A stretch of 64,000 nucleotides of DNA from Defluviibacillus sp043739385 (GCA_043739385.1 JAYUED010000001.1:1-64000), one strand, 5' to 3'; shown: positions 8,659-17,642, counted from the stretch's first letter. The notes: generated by a model not told the origin, from the sequence alone. A program made the numbers and translations.

Positions 8659-9969
8659 TTAACGCTGCGCAATCGGTAGCACATCCCGGCGCTCAGAGCC
8701 TGTAAACAGCTGACGTGGGCGGCCAATTTTGTATTCAGAGTCGCCAATCATTTCATTGAGTTGGGCGATCCAGCCAACGGTACGGGCTAGCGCAAATACC
8801 GCTGTGAACAAGGAGGTGGGAATGCCAATGGCGCGCTGAACGATGCCAGAGTAGAAGTCCACATTGGGGTATAGCTTGCGTGAAACGAAGTAATCGTCTT
8901 CCAAAGCAATCTTTTCCAGAGCCATGGCCAACTTGAACAGTGGGTCATTCTCCAGGCCCAGCGTGGTCAGCACGTCCTTGCAGGTTTCTTGCATCAGCTT
9001 GGCGCGGGGATCGTAATTTTTGTAAACCCGGTGACCAAAACCCATCAACTTGACTGTGGAGTTCTTGTCTTTGACTTGCTTGATGAATTCACCAATCTTT
9101 TCAACGCCTCCTGATTTTTGAATATCAGTCAACATTTTCAGTGCAGCTTCATTGGCGCCACCATGTGCGGGGCCCCACAGGCAGGCTACGCCTGCCGCGA
9201 TGGCGGCAAATGGATTAGTTCCTGAGCTGCCACACAGGCGCACTGTGGAGGTAGAGGCATTTTGCTCGTGATCTGCATGCAAGATGAAGATGCGATCCAA
9301 GGCTTTTTCAAGCACGGGATTCACGGTGTACTCTTCACAAGGCGTCGCAAACATCATGTGCAAGAAATTGCCAGAGTAGCTCAGTGAATTCTTGGGGTAC
9401 ATGAACGGCTGACCCGCACTGTACTTGTAAGCCATGGCTACCAAGGTGGGCATTTTGGCGATCAAACGGATCGCTGCAATGTCGCGGTGCTCGGGGTTGT
9501 TAATGTCGGTGCTGTCATGGTAGAACGCTGACAGTGCGCCGACCAAGCCGGTCATGATCGCCATCGGATGGGCGTCCCGACGGAAGCCGCGCAAGAAGAA
9601 CTGCATTTGCTCGTTAACCATTGTGTGGTTGGTCACGCGCGAAGTAAAGTCCGCTTTTTCTGCGATGTTAGGAAGGTTTCCGTAGAGCAGCAAGTGGCAG
9701 GTGTCCAAGAAATCGCAGTTTTGAGCCAGCTGCTCAATTGGATGACCGCGGTACAGCAGTTCGCCCTTGTCACCGTCGATATAGGTGATTGCGGATTGGC
9801 ATGATGCGGTAGACAGGAAGCCTGGATCGTAAGTGAACATGCCGGTTTGGGCATAGAGCTTACGGATATCGATCACGTCAGGCCCGATGGAGCCGTGGTA
9901 AACGGGCAGGTCTACGTTAGGTGCGCCGTTGCTGAAGGACAGCGTGGCTTTATTGTCAGCAAGTTTCAT
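8659..9969 (-). CDS. gltA: Citrate synthase (type II, hexameric class)
   Basis: 436 residues, the usual length for the proteobacterial NADH-sensitive type. It condenses acetyl-CoA and oxaloacetate. Catalytic-site motifs are ILHADHEQNASTSTVR, GPAHGGANEAAL and MGFGHRVYKNYDPRA. A GAGGA ribosome site lies 9 bases before the ATG. It is the last gene of the sdhCDAB-sdhE-gltA run and is followed by a strong terminator. Confidence 0.98.
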   Translation of the reverse strand: MKLADNKATLSFSNGAPNVDLPVYHGSIGPDVIDIRKLYAQTGMFTYDPGFLSTASCQSAITYIDGDKGELLYRGHPIEQLAQNCDFLDTCHLLLYGNLPNIAEKADFTSRVTNHTMVNEQMQFFLRGFRRDAHPMAIMTGLVGALSAFYHDSTDINNPEHRDIAAIRLIAKMPTLVAMAYKYSAGQPFMYPKNSLSYSGNFLHMMFATPCEEYTVNPVLEKALDRIFILHADHEQNASTSTVRLCGSSGTNPFAAIAAGVACLWGPAHGGANEAALKMLTDIQKSGGVEKIGEFIKQVKDKNSTVKLMGFGHRVYKNYDPRAKLMQETCKDVLTTLGLENDPLFKLAMALEKIALEDDYFVSRKLYPNVDFYSGIVQRAIGIPTSLFTAVFALARTVGWIAQLNEMIGDSEYKIGRPRQLFTGSERRDVLPIAQR

Positions 9970-10048
9970 GGTTTCTTTTCCTCGTTTAATTGACCATCAT
10001 CCGGTGAGTCACAACCTAACCTAGCGCCTCGTAGAGGCACTAGTCTCG

Positions 10049-10402
10049 TCAGGTTTGCAGCATCTTCAATACGTCCAGAACTTCTGCTGTTGCTTCTGTT
10101 GTCGTTATGACGACTTCAGGTTCCTTGCGCTTTAAGAGCAAGTCCAGCAGGTCGTTGTCTGCTAAATCCATAAGTACATTGAGCGCTCTGGCTTGGCCTA
10201 GGGTTAAGCCAGATTCGTGCCGATGAAAGAAACGCGCGATGAACAAATCGTTTTCTAGCAGGCCACGGCGGCAGCGCCAACGCAGCTTGCTTAAATCACG
10301 AACGCTTAGTTTTTGATTCGCTTTTCCCGTGCTGAGCCAGTCGGCATCGGTTGTGGAATTCACTTCAATAAAAACGTCATCATTCAAAACGGCATCATTC
10401 AT
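10049..10402 (-). CDS. sdhE: SdhE/YgfY-type FAD assembly factor of succinate dehydrogenase
   Basis: 117 residues with the family signature RWRCRRGLLENDLFIARF, which contains the conserved RGxxE motif needed to help insert FAD covalently into SdhA. An N-terminal extension of about 35 residues precedes the helical core. It sits 28 bases after sdhB, in line with its job as an Sdh maturation factor. Confidence 0.93.
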   Translation of the reverse strand: MNDAVLNDDVFIEVNSTTDADWLSTGKANQKLSVRDLSKLRWRCRRGLLENDLFIARFFHRHESGLTLGQARALNVLMDLADNDLLDLLLKRKEPEVVITTTEATAEVLDVLKMLQT

Positions 10403-10430
10403 CGTGTGTGTCGGCTTAGTTGGTAGACGC

Positions 10431-11132
10431 TTAGATGGCGCGCAACACCATCATCTCTTTGATCTTGCCAATTGCCTTGGTGGGGTTTAGGTTCTTTGGG
10501 CACACGTCCACGCAGTTCATGATGGTGTGGCAGCGGAACAAGCGATAAGGGTCTTCCAGGTTGTCCAGGCGGCTGGCCGTGTCTTCGTCGCGGCTGTCAG
10601 CGATGAAGCGGTAAGCTTGCAGCAGGCCAGCAGGACCGACGAACTTATCTGGATTCCACCAGAAGCTTGGGCAGCTGGTTGAACAGCTGGCGCACAAGAT
10701 GCACTCGTACAGGCCATCCAGCTCTTCGCGCTCTTCTGGCGACTGTAAGCGCTCTTTTTCAGGCGGTACGTTGTCGTTTACCAAGTAGGGCTTGATAGAG
10801 TTGTACTGCTTGAAGAACTGGGTCATGTCCACGATCAAATCGCGAATTACAGGCAGGCCGGGCAGAGGCTTCAAGGTGATAACACCAGGCAACGTCAACA
10901 TATTGGTCAGGCATGCGAGACCGTTCTTGCCATTGATATTCATGGCGTCTGAGCCACACACACCTTCGCGGCAGGAGCGGCGAAACGATATGGTTGGGTC
11001 TTGTGCCTTCAGTTTCATCAAAGCATCAAGCAACATGCGCTCATGCCCATCGAGTTCGACTTCGATGGTTTGCATATAAGGCTTGGCATCAATGTCTGGG
11101 TCGTAGCGGTAGATATTGAAAGTGCGTTTCAT
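10431..11132 (-). CDS. sdhB: Succinate dehydrogenase iron-sulfur subunit
   Basis: 233 residues. The N-terminal ferredoxin domain binds [2Fe-2S] (CREGVCGSDAM and, later, GLACLTNM). The C-terminal domain has CILCASCSTSCP and CHTIMNCVDVCPKNL for the [4Fe-4S] and [3Fe-4S] clusters. It passes electrons from SdhA to ubiquinone at the SdhCD membrane anchor. Length and motifs are normal. Confidence 0.98.
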   Translation of the reverse strand: MKRTFNIYRYDPDIDAKPYMQTIEVELDGHERMLLDALMKLKAQDPTISFRRSCREGVCGSDAMNINGKNGLACLTNMLTLPGVITLKPLPGLPVIRDLIVDMTQFFKQYNSIKPYLVNDNVPPEKERLQSPEEREELDGLYECILCASCSTSCPSFWWNPDKFVGPAGLLQAYRFIADSRDEDTASRLDNLEDPYRLFRCHTIMNCVDVCPKNLNPTKAIGKIKEMMVLRAI

Positions 11133-11179
11133 CGTGGTGACCTGCTTTTATTCGTTGTGGGGCGGTAGGTGCAACGGTC

Positions 11180-12979
11180 TTAGAACGTGCGAACTTTGAG
11201 GGGTACGCTTTCCACCGTAAGCGGCGTCATGTTGACGGGTTTGTAGGTCAATGAGTTGGTGCCTGCGTGCCACAAAGTGTGCTTGTGCCATTCTTTGTCG
11301 TTGCGGCCATTCGGGAATTCAGCACTGTCGGCGTAGTCGTCAACGGTGTGGGCTCCACGGCTTTCGTGGCGAGCGGCGGCCGACACGATGGTGGCTTGTG
11401 CGCATTCGATCAGATTGTCCACTTCCAGCGCTTCAATGCGAGCGGTGTTGAATACTTTGGACTGGTCTTTCAGCGCAATGTTTTGAACGCGTTCGCGCAG
11501 GGCTGCGATTTTGGCTACGCCTTCGTCCAACGTGGCCTGTTTACGGAACACGCCAGCGTGCAGCTGCATCGCCGCACGGATATCGTTGGCCACGTCTTGG
11601 GCGTATTCGCCGGTATTAGCGTTATCCAGGCGGTTTAAGCGCTCCAAGGACTTGTCTGCCGCATCGGCAGGCAAGTCTTTATGGTTTTTGGCCTTGTTGT
11701 TGAATTCGACAATGTGATTGCCAGCAGCACGGCCAAACACCAGTAAATCCAGCAGCGAATTGGTACCTAAGCGGTTGGCACCGTGAACGCTGACGCAAGA
11801 GCATTCACCCACCGCGTACAAGCCGTTGACGACCTGGTTATGTACGCCATTGGCCTGTATGACCACTTGTCCATTTATATTCGTGGGGATACCGCCCATT
11901 TGGTAATGGATGGTGGGCACCACAGGAATCGGTTCTTTGGTGACATCGACGTTGGCGAAATTTACGCCAATCTCGTACACCGAAGGCAGGCGTTTGTGAA
12001 TGGTTTCTGCACCCAGGTGGTCTAGCTTCAGCAGCACGTAATCTTTGTTCGGGCCACAGCCTCGGCCTTCTTTGATTTCCTGGTCCATGCAACGGGACAC
12101 GAAATCGCGTGGGGCCAAGTCTCTCACGGTAGGCGCGTAGCGCTCCATGAAACGCTCGCCATTGCTATTAACCAAAATTGCGCCTTCACCCCGGCAACCT
12201 TCTGTCAACAGCACGCCAGCACCCGCTACGCCAGTGGGGTGAAACTGCCAAAATTCCATATCTTGCAAAGGTACGCCAGCGCGTGCGGCCATGCCCAGAC
12301 CATCACCCGTGTTGATGAAAGCGTTGGTTGATGCCGCAAAAATACGCCCAGCGCCACCGGTTGCCAGCAGTACCGTTTTAGCTTGCAGAATGTGCAGGTC
12401 GCCGGTTTCCATTTCCAGCGAAGTCACGCCGACCACGTCGCCTTCAGCATCACGGATCAAGTCCAACGCCATCCATTCGACGAAGAAGCTGGTCTTAGCT
12501 TTTACGTTTTGCTGGTACAGCGTGTGCAACATCGCATGGCCGGTACGGTCAGCGGCTGCGCAGGCGCGTTGCACAGGCTTTTCGCCGTAGTTAGCGGTGT
12601 GACCACCAAACGGGCGCTGGTAAATGGTGCCATCAGGGTTACGGTCAAATGGCATGCCCATGTGTTCTAGGTCGTAGACGACCTTGGGCGCTTCGCGGCA
12701 CATGTATTCAATCGCGTCTTGATCCCCGAGCCAGTCGGAGCCTTTGACGGTGTCGTAAAAATGGAAGTGCCAGTTGTCTTCAGACATGTTGCCCAAAGAC
12801 GCGCCGATACCACCCTGTGCGGCCACAGTATGCGATCGGGTGGGGAACACTTTGGACAGCACGGCCACGTTCAGGCCAGCGCGGGCCAGTTGCAAAGAAG
12901 CACGCATACCAGAGCCGCCGGCTCCTACGATGATGACGTCAAATTTGCGTTTAGTGATGTTGGATTTTGAATAACTCAT
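11180..12979 (-). CDS. sdhA: Succinate dehydrogenase flavoprotein subunit
   Basis: 599 residues. The FAD-binding start is FDVIIVGAGGSGMRASLQLA, and RSHTVAAQGG holds the histidine that carries the covalent flavin. The active-site region HPTGVAGAGVLLTEGCRGEGA and the C-terminal HTLWHAGTNSLTYKPVNMTPLTVESVP are typical. It oxidises succinate to fumarate at the inner membrane. The gene lies between sdhD and sdhB. Confidence 0.98.
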   Translation of the reverse strand: MSYSKSNITKRKFDVIIVGAGGSGMRASLQLARAGLNVAVLSKVFPTRSHTVAAQGGIGASLGNMSEDNWHFHFYDTVKGSDWLGDQDAIEYMCREAPKVVYDLEHMGMPFDRNPDGTIYQRPFGGHTANYGEKPVQRACAAADRTGHAMLHTLYQQNVKAKTSFFVEWMALDLIRDAEGDVVGVTSLEMETGDLHILQAKTVLLATGGAGRIFAASTNAFINTGDGLGMAARAGVPLQDMEFWQFHPTGVAGAGVLLTEGCRGEGAILVNSNGERFMERYAPTVRDLAPRDFVSRCMDQEIKEGRGCGPNKDYVLLKLDHLGAETIHKRLPSVYEIGVNFANVDVTKEPIPVVPTIHYQMGGIPTNINGQVVIQANGVHNQVVNGLYAVGECSCVSVHGANRLGTNSLLDLLVFGRAAGNHIVEFNNKAKNHKDLPADAADKSLERLNRLDNANTGEYAQDVANDIRAAMQLHAGVFRKQATLDEGVAKIAALRERVQNIALKDQSKVFNTARIEALEVDNLIECAQATIVSAAARHESRGAHTVDDYADSAEFPNGRNDKEWHKHTLWHAGTNSLTYKPVNMTPLTVESVPLKVRTF

Positions 12980-13039
12980 TCTTGTATTGCCTGGTGGGGT
13001 CGCTTCAGAGGACTCGGATGGAGCAAATGGGGTTGGCGC

Positions 13040-13408
13040 TTACAAGCGCCACAACACCTGGATGGCCCAGCCTGCACAGGCGACCAACCAAACGAGAGTA
13101 AAGACTTGCAGCAAAAGCCGTGCTGCAACCGAAGAGGTGACGTAGTCCATCCAGATGTCGCGCATGCCGATCCATACGTGGTAGAGCAAGGCGACGATGA
13201 CGGCAAAAGTCAATGCCTTCATCGCTTTACCAGAAAAGATACCTGCCCAGGTCTCATATCCGATAGGCCCTTTGCTGAACAACACTTGTGCCAGCAAGAT
13301 CACCGTAAACAGGGCCATGATGCCCGCCGTAACGCGCTGCGCCAGCCAATCGCGCAAACCGTAATGGGCACCGCTGACGATGCGCTTGGAGCCGTAATTC
13401 ACTGCCAT
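13040..13408 (-). CDS. sdhD: Succinate dehydrogenase membrane anchor subunit
   Basis: 122 residues with three transmembrane helices (from about LAQRVTAGIMALFTVILL, then ALTFAVIVALLYHVWIGMRDI, then LLLQVFTLVWLVACAGWAIQVL). The HVWIGMRDIWMDY segment holds the heme/quinone-side histidine region. It lies 18 bases after sdhC on the same strand. Confidence 0.95.
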   Translation of the reverse strand: MAVNYGSKRIVSGAHYGLRDWLAQRVTAGIMALFTVILLAQVLFSKGPIGYETWAGIFSGKAMKALTFAVIVALLYHVWIGMRDIWMDYVTSSVAARLLLQVFTLVWLVACAGWAIQVLWRL

Positions 13409-13426
13409 TTGATGTATTCCTGAAAA

Positions 13427-13873
13427 TTAATAGAGACCAAACAGCTTGGCTGCCAGTACGACTGTCAGGCCAATGCTCAGTGCCAGCGTGACGGTGGCCG
13501 ACGACTTGCCAAAGGCTTTACTCACAGCTGCATGGTTGGAGTCCATCCACAAATGGCGAAGACCCGCAATGAAGTGGTGCAGGTAGGCCCAAATCAATGC
13601 GAGCGCGATCAACTTGATAAACCAACCCGGTGCATAGCCCAAACCGATGTTGAAGGCAGCTTTGAATTTGGCAAACGAGTATTCAGACGATACCGAGGTG
13701 TCAAACATCCAAATGATGAACGGCATCAGTAAAAACATGATGAAGCCACTAATACGGTGCAAGATTGACACGATGCCTGCGGCAGGCAGACGGTATCCGG
13801 GGAGGTCAGTGAAAACGTTGATATTGCGGAATTCGGGCCGCTTTGTTTTGGTGGGAGTTGCTGTCGCTGTCAT
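13427..13873 (-). CDS. sdhC: Succinate dehydrogenase cytochrome b556 subunit
   Basis: 148 residues from the ATG at 13873, chosen because a GAAGG ribosome site lies 8 bases upstream and the family starts near KRPEFRNINVFT. A longer frame adds 18 unlikely residues. Three transmembrane helices are visible. SILHRISGFIMFL is the classic SdhC signature, and HHFIAGLRHLWMD contains the heme-ligand histidine region. It is the first sdh gene, about 170 bases downstream of the gntR stop. Confidence 0.95.
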   Translation of the reverse strand: MTATATPTKTKRPEFRNINVFTDLPGYRLPAAGIVSILHRISGFIMFLLMPFIIWMFDTSVSSEYSFAKFKAAFNIGLGYAPGWFIKLIALALIWAYLHHFIAGLRHLWMDSNHAAVSKAFGKSSATVTLALSIGLTVVLAAKLFGLY

Positions 13874-14040
13874 GTGTTGTGCCTTCGTGGGGGATGTAAC
13901 CGCTTTGTAATTGGTAGATGCCAACAACCTAAAATTCTATTGCAATGCAGCAACTGAAGTTCCAAAGCGCTAGATTTTCATTTTTTAAATATCTTTGATG
14001 ACTGTCTTAATGCTAGAAATTAGAAGGTGTTGATGCTTAA

Positions 14041-14841
14041 TTAGTTCAATTCATTGCGGTAATGGTGTGTGTCGGTGCGGTAAAGGCCCCGGCGCAGCTC
14101 CATAGGTATTCCGTTATAGGTGAAAGCGACCCGTTCTACGCTGAGAAGCGGCGTAGTTTGCTCTACTTTCAGGAGTAAAGACTGCGCTGCATCAGGCAGA
14201 ACAGCGCGAATTTTTTCTTCGGCACGCACCATGCGAACGCCAAACTCAGCCTCAAACAGGGCATACATAGGCCCCTGATCGTCAGTCAGTCGCTCTGCGG
14301 TTAAGCCTTTGAACGGGCCACCCGGTAGCCATAAATCTTCCAGAATAGTGGGCACTTGTGAAAATGAAAGCACCCGGCGCACCTGCAATACCGAGTCGCC
14401 CGCATGCAGGCAAAGCGCGCGCGCCACTTCTGCGCTGGCGCGTTGGCGCTTGCAATCGATGATGGTGCGCGCAGCAGGGCCTTCGCTATTTACATCGCCG
14501 TTGTCGGGCAGTAACTTCAAAAAACGGTATTGAACGTGGCTTTCGGCATGGGTGGCTACGTAAGTGCCCTTGCCCTGGCGGCGAACTACCAGATTCTCAG
14601 CTGCCAACTCGTCGATGGCTTTGCGCACGGTGCCTTGGCTCACGCGAAATCGCGCAGCCAAGTCCATTTCACTAGGGATCGCTTCACCAGGCTTCCACTC
14701 ACCTCGATGCAAACTTTGCAGAATCAGACTTTTGATTTGCTGGTACAGAGGGCTGAAAGCCGGCGTAGCGCCGAGTGTAATGCCCGTTTCGGAGAGGTTG
14801 TTTTCCGCAAAAATAGGGGTTACTGCCATGCGGTCGATCAT
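14041..14841 (-). CDS. GntR/HutC-family transcriptional regulator next to the TCA genes
   Basis: 266 residues. A winged helix-turn-helix spans about residues 30-97 (PLYQQIKSLILQSL, IPSEMDLAARFRVSQGTVRKAIDELAAENLVVRRQGKGTYVA). A UTRA ligand-binding domain follows to the C-terminus. The ATG at 14841 lies inside a perfect 18-bp palindrome; an alternative ATG is at 14829. No clear ribosome site precedes either, so the message may be leaderless. It sits between sdhC (same strand) and mdh (divergent), so it likely controls itself and the TCA genes in response to a small carboxylate. The ligand is a guess. Confidence 0.9.
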   Translation of the reverse strand: MIDRMAVTPIFAENNLSETGITLGATPAFSPLYQQIKSLILQSLHRGEWKPGEAIPSEMDLAARFRVSQGTVRKAIDELAAENLVVRRQGKGTYVATHAESHVQYRFLKLLPDNGDVNSEGPAARTIIDCKRQRASAEVARALCLHAGDSVLQVRRVLSFSQVPTILEDLWLPGGPFKGLTAERLTDDQGPMYALFEAEFGVRMVRAEEKIRAVLPDAAQSLLLKVEQTTPLLSVERVAFTYNGIPMELRRGLYRTDTHHYRNELN

Positions 14842-14857
14842 ATCTTATATAAGATAT
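14840..14857. promoter_or_regulatory. Perfect 18-bp palindrome, probable GntR-family operator
   Basis: The sequence ATATCTTATATAAGATAT is its own reverse complement and overlaps the start codon of the GntR gene, 143 bases upstream of mdh. GntR/HutC proteins bind short palindromes as dimers and often control their own gene. A half-site ATATCTT also occurs near 13989 in the gntR-sdhC spacer. Direct sequence support for the palindrome is complete; the binding partner is inferred. Confidence 0.7.
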
Positions 14858-14864
14858 AAGACGA

Positions 14865-14893
14865 TTTACCCTGTCTCCCCTTTTAAGGGTAAA
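14865..14893. promoter_or_regulatory. Inverted repeat in the mdh leader/promoter region
   Basis: TTTACCCT and AGGGTAAA form 8-bp arms separated by 13 bases, just beyond the GntR-type palindrome and about 110 bases upstream of mdh. It may be a second regulator site or a hairpin in the mdh leader. Confidence 0.35.
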
Positions 14894-15000
14894 ATTTTCT
14901 GCCATGGATACAGCATTAACCCTTTGTTGATCAGCGGGCCAATGCTGTCAGATCACCTCCCTGTAGATTCTTTTTTCTTTCACTTTCCTGGAGTTTTCCC

Positions 15001-15990
15001 ATGAGCAAGAAGCCTGTTCGCGTCGCTGTTACCGGTGCTGCCGGTCAAATTGGTTACGCCATTCTGTTCCGTATCGCCTCGGGCGAAATGCTGGGCAAAG
15101 ACCAGCCGGGCATTCTGCAACTGCTTGAAGTGCCTATGGAAAAGCCCCAGCAAGCGCTGCAAGGCGTGATGATGGAGCTGCAAGATTGCGCCTTCCCCTT
15201 GCTCGTCGGCATGGAAGCCCACGGCGACCCAATGACCGCGTTCAAAGACGTGGACTACGCGCTGTTGATTGGTTCACGTCCTCGTGGCCCTGGCATGGAG
15301 CGCGCTGAGCTGCTCGCTGTCAATGCTGAAATTTTTACCGCGCAAGGCAAAGCTTTGAACGCTGTGGCCAGTCGCAACGTCAAAGTGCTGGTGGTCGGCA
15401 ATCCTGCGAATACCAACGCCTACATTGCGATGAAAAGCGCGCCTGATCTGCCACGCAAGAACTTTACCGCCATGCTGCGCCTTGACCACAACCGTGCCTT
15501 GAGTCAAATCGCGGCTAAAACCGGTAAGGCCGTGGCAGATATTGAAAAGCTGACCGTCTGGGGCAACCATTCCCCCACCATGTACGCTGACTACCGTTTC
15601 GCCACCATCAACGGCGAAAGCGTCAAAACCATGATCAACGACCAGGAATGGAACGCCAACACCTTCTTGCCAACAGTCGGCAAGCGTGGTGCAGCAATCA
15701 TTGCTGCACGCGGTGTTTCGTCTGCGGCCTCAGCTGCCAACGCTGCTATCGACCATATTCGTGATTGGGCTTTGGGTACCAACGGTAAGTGGGTCACGAT
15801 GGGTATCCCTTCGGACGGCCAGTATGGCGTGCCAAAAGACACGATGTTTGGTTTTGCCGTAACCTGCGAAGCTGGCGAATACAAGCTGGTTGAAGGTCTG
15901 GAAGTGGATGCGTTTAGCCAAGAGCGCATCAACGTGACGTTGAAAGAGTTGCAAGACGAGCAAGCTGGCGTCGCTCACCTGCTGCCTTAA
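15001..15990 (+). CDS. mdh: Malate dehydrogenase
   Basis: 329 residues, the cytosolic-type Mdh common in Burkholderiales. It interconverts malate and oxaloacetate with NAD. The nucleotide fold is VAVTGAAGQIGYAILFRIASGEM. Substrate arginines sit in GSRPRGPGMER, and the catalytic Asp-His pair lies in LRLDHNRALSQ and WGNHSPTMYAD. A GGAG ribosome site lies 7 bases before the ATG. It is the first gene of the rightward TCA run and is divergent from gntR. Confidence 0.98.
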   Translation: MSKKPVRVAVTGAAGQIGYAILFRIASGEMLGKDQPGILQLLEVPMEKPQQALQGVMMELQDCAFPLLVGMEAHGDPMTAFKDVDYALLIGSRPRGPGMERAELLAVNAEIFTAQGKALNAVASRNVKVLVVGNPANTNAYIAMKSAPDLPRKNFTAMLRLDHNRALSQIAAKTGKAVADIEKLTVWGNHSPTMYADYRFATINGESVKTMINDQEWNANTFLPTVGKRGAAIIAARGVSSAASAANAAIDHIRDWALGTNGKWVTMGIPSDGQYGVPKDTMFGFAVTCEAGEYKLVEGLEVDAFSQERINVTLKELQDEQAGVAHLLP

Positions 15991-16012
15991 TTTTAGTCAT
16001 TAGGCTTTTGTC

Positions 16013-17002
16013 ATGAAAAAGCATCCGCGTGACATTCTTTTAGGCGCTCAGGCTGTGGCGGGTTTTTTGCCCGTTTGCGACCACTACAGCGGCGTCGAAG
16101 CGCGGATGCGCAAAAGCCTGCAATTGCAGGCCGAGATGACACAAGAGTTTGGCACCTGTGTGTTTGATGTGACGCTGGACTGTGAAGACGGCGCACCTGT
16201 CGGCGGCGAAGCCGACCACGCCGCTCTGGTCGTCAGTTTGGCGTTGGCCGCAGCACCTAACGCACGGGTTGCTGTACGTGTTCACCCAGTTGATCATCCT
16301 GCGTTTGAGTCTGATATCGCCACCATCGCAGGACTAGCTGGTCACAAGCTTTCGCACATCATGGTGCCCAAGGTCGAGTCTGTTGAAGACGTGCTTTATG
16401 CAGAAAAAGCCCTGCTGCGCGCATCTGCAGGGCATTTACCGCTGCAAGTTTTGATTGAGTCCCCCGCAGCGGTGCACCGTGCCTTTGACATTGCGGCGCA
16501 CCCCAAAGTGCAGTCGCTCAGTTTTGGGCTAATGGACTTTGTATCTGCTCACGGTGGTGCTATTCCGTCTGACGGCATGTCATCAGTGGGGCAGTTCACC
16601 CATCCGCTGGTGGTGCGTGCCAAATTGGCTATCGCGTCCGCTTGCCATGCGCATGGCAAAGTGCCATCGCATTGCGTGGTAACAGAATTTACTGATAGCT
16701 TGGCGATGAAAAATGCCGCCATCCGCGCCGCCCGCGAATTCGGCTATACCCGCATGTGGAGCATCCACCCGAGCCAGATTCGCCCTATTCTGGAAGCCCT
16801 GGCACCCAGCGATGCTGAGATTGAAATCGCTTCAAAAATAATAGCTGCTGCAGATTATGCGAATTGGGCTCCTGTTAGTTTTAAAGGTCAATTGCAAGAC
16901 CGCGCCAGCTACCGTTACTTTTGGCAGGTGCTGGAACGCGCCCGCCAAACCGGTCGCGTACTAACGCCTGAAGCGCTGGCCTATTTCGAGGCTGCCGCAT
17001 GA
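16013..17002 (+). CDS. HpcH/HpaI aldolase (CitE/malyl-CoA lyase-like) family protein
   Basis: 329 residues. It is a TIM-barrel CoA-ester lyase family protein with DVTLDCEDGAP (Mg-binding acidic residues), VRVHP, a catalytic-side motif VLIESPAAVHRAFDIA, and a C-terminal lid-like part after MWSIHPSQIRPI. It lies 22 bases after mdh, so it is likely co-transcribed. Family members cleave malyl-CoA, citramalyl-CoA or citryl-CoA. The substrate cannot be told here, and no CitD/CitF partner is present, so it is not a citrate lyase subunit in the classic sense. Confidence 0.85.
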   Translation: MKKHPRDILLGAQAVAGFLPVCDHYSGVEARMRKSLQLQAEMTQEFGTCVFDVTLDCEDGAPVGGEADHAALVVSLALAAAPNARVAVRVHPVDHPAFESDIATIAGLAGHKLSHIMVPKVESVEDVLYAEKALLRASAGHLPLQVLIESPAAVHRAFDIAAHPKVQSLSFGLMDFVSAHGGAIPSDGMSSVGQFTHPLVVRAKLAIASACHAHGKVPSHCVVTEFTDSLAMKNAAIRAAREFGYTRMWSIHPSQIRPILEALAPSDAEIEIASKIIAAADYANWAPVSFKGQLQDRASYRYFWQVLERARQTGRVLTPEALAYFEAAA

Positions 17003-17054
17003 GCACCCGAACTACACCGTCCCCACTAATAAAAAGATACCGAGGAACCTTCCT

Positions 17055-17642
17055 ATGACTATAAAAAAATTGCTTTTACCCGTTTTGCTGTGCTGCACCA
17101 CCACTGTGTTGTGGGCGCAAACCCCGGCCAATTCGACGGACGTCAAAGTGGCGACCAGAGCTAAAGTTCGTCCTAAAGCCAGCCGTACCGAAGTGCGCAG
17201 CACAGCTAAGCAGATGGCTGCTGGCATTTCTGCCTCCGAAGCTGCACTGACGCCTGAAGAGCTGGCCATCGCCGAGCGCATTCATGTGGGCATCGTGCCG
17301 TGTGAGTTGGGTGCTTCAGTGACACTGCTGGCAGATGCCAAAGTCCCTGGCTACTTCAATGTGCAAATCAAGGGTCAAAAATTCCGCATGTTCCCCGTGG
17401 TTACTTCTACGGGTGCGATTCGCCTGGAAGATCAAAAAGTCGGTGCAGTTTGGTTGCAATTGGCCAACAAGTCCATGTTGATGAACCAAAAACTCGGTCA
17501 ACGTCTGGCTGACGAGTGCATGAGCCCTCCACAGTATGTTATCGCTGAAGCGATGAAGAAATCTCCGGCACAAAGTGTGCTTGAGCCTTTAAAGCCCGCC
17601 ATGCCTGTTTCGATTGCCGTTGAGCCTGCCGCAAGCAAATAA
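17055..17642 (+). CDS. Periplasmic protein of unknown function between citE-like and acnB
   Basis: 195 residues. The Sec signal peptide MTIKKLLLPVLLCCTTTVLWAQ is cleaved near WAQ-TP. A basic, Lys/Arg-rich spacer follows, then a small globular region (about residues 68-160) with two cysteines (VPCELG and ADECMSP) that could form a disulfide, and a Pro/Ala-rich tail. I do not recognise the domain. It lies between two TCA genes on the same strand. Confidence 0.8.
   Translation: MTIKKLLLPVLLCCTTTVLWAQTPANSTDVKVATRAKVRPKASRTEVRSTAKQMAAGISASEAALTPEELAIAERIHVGIVPCELGASVTLLADAKVPGYFNVQIKGQKFRMFPVVTSTGAIRLEDQKVGAVWLQLANKSMLMNQKLGQRLADECMSPPQYVIAEAMKKSPAQSVLEPLKPAMPVSIAVEPAASK

Noticed and set aside
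16831..16885. Further copy of the short repeat inside the citE-like gene
   Set aside because: AAAATAATAGCTGCT resembles the repeat end, but the encoded residues fit the family alignment without an insertion.
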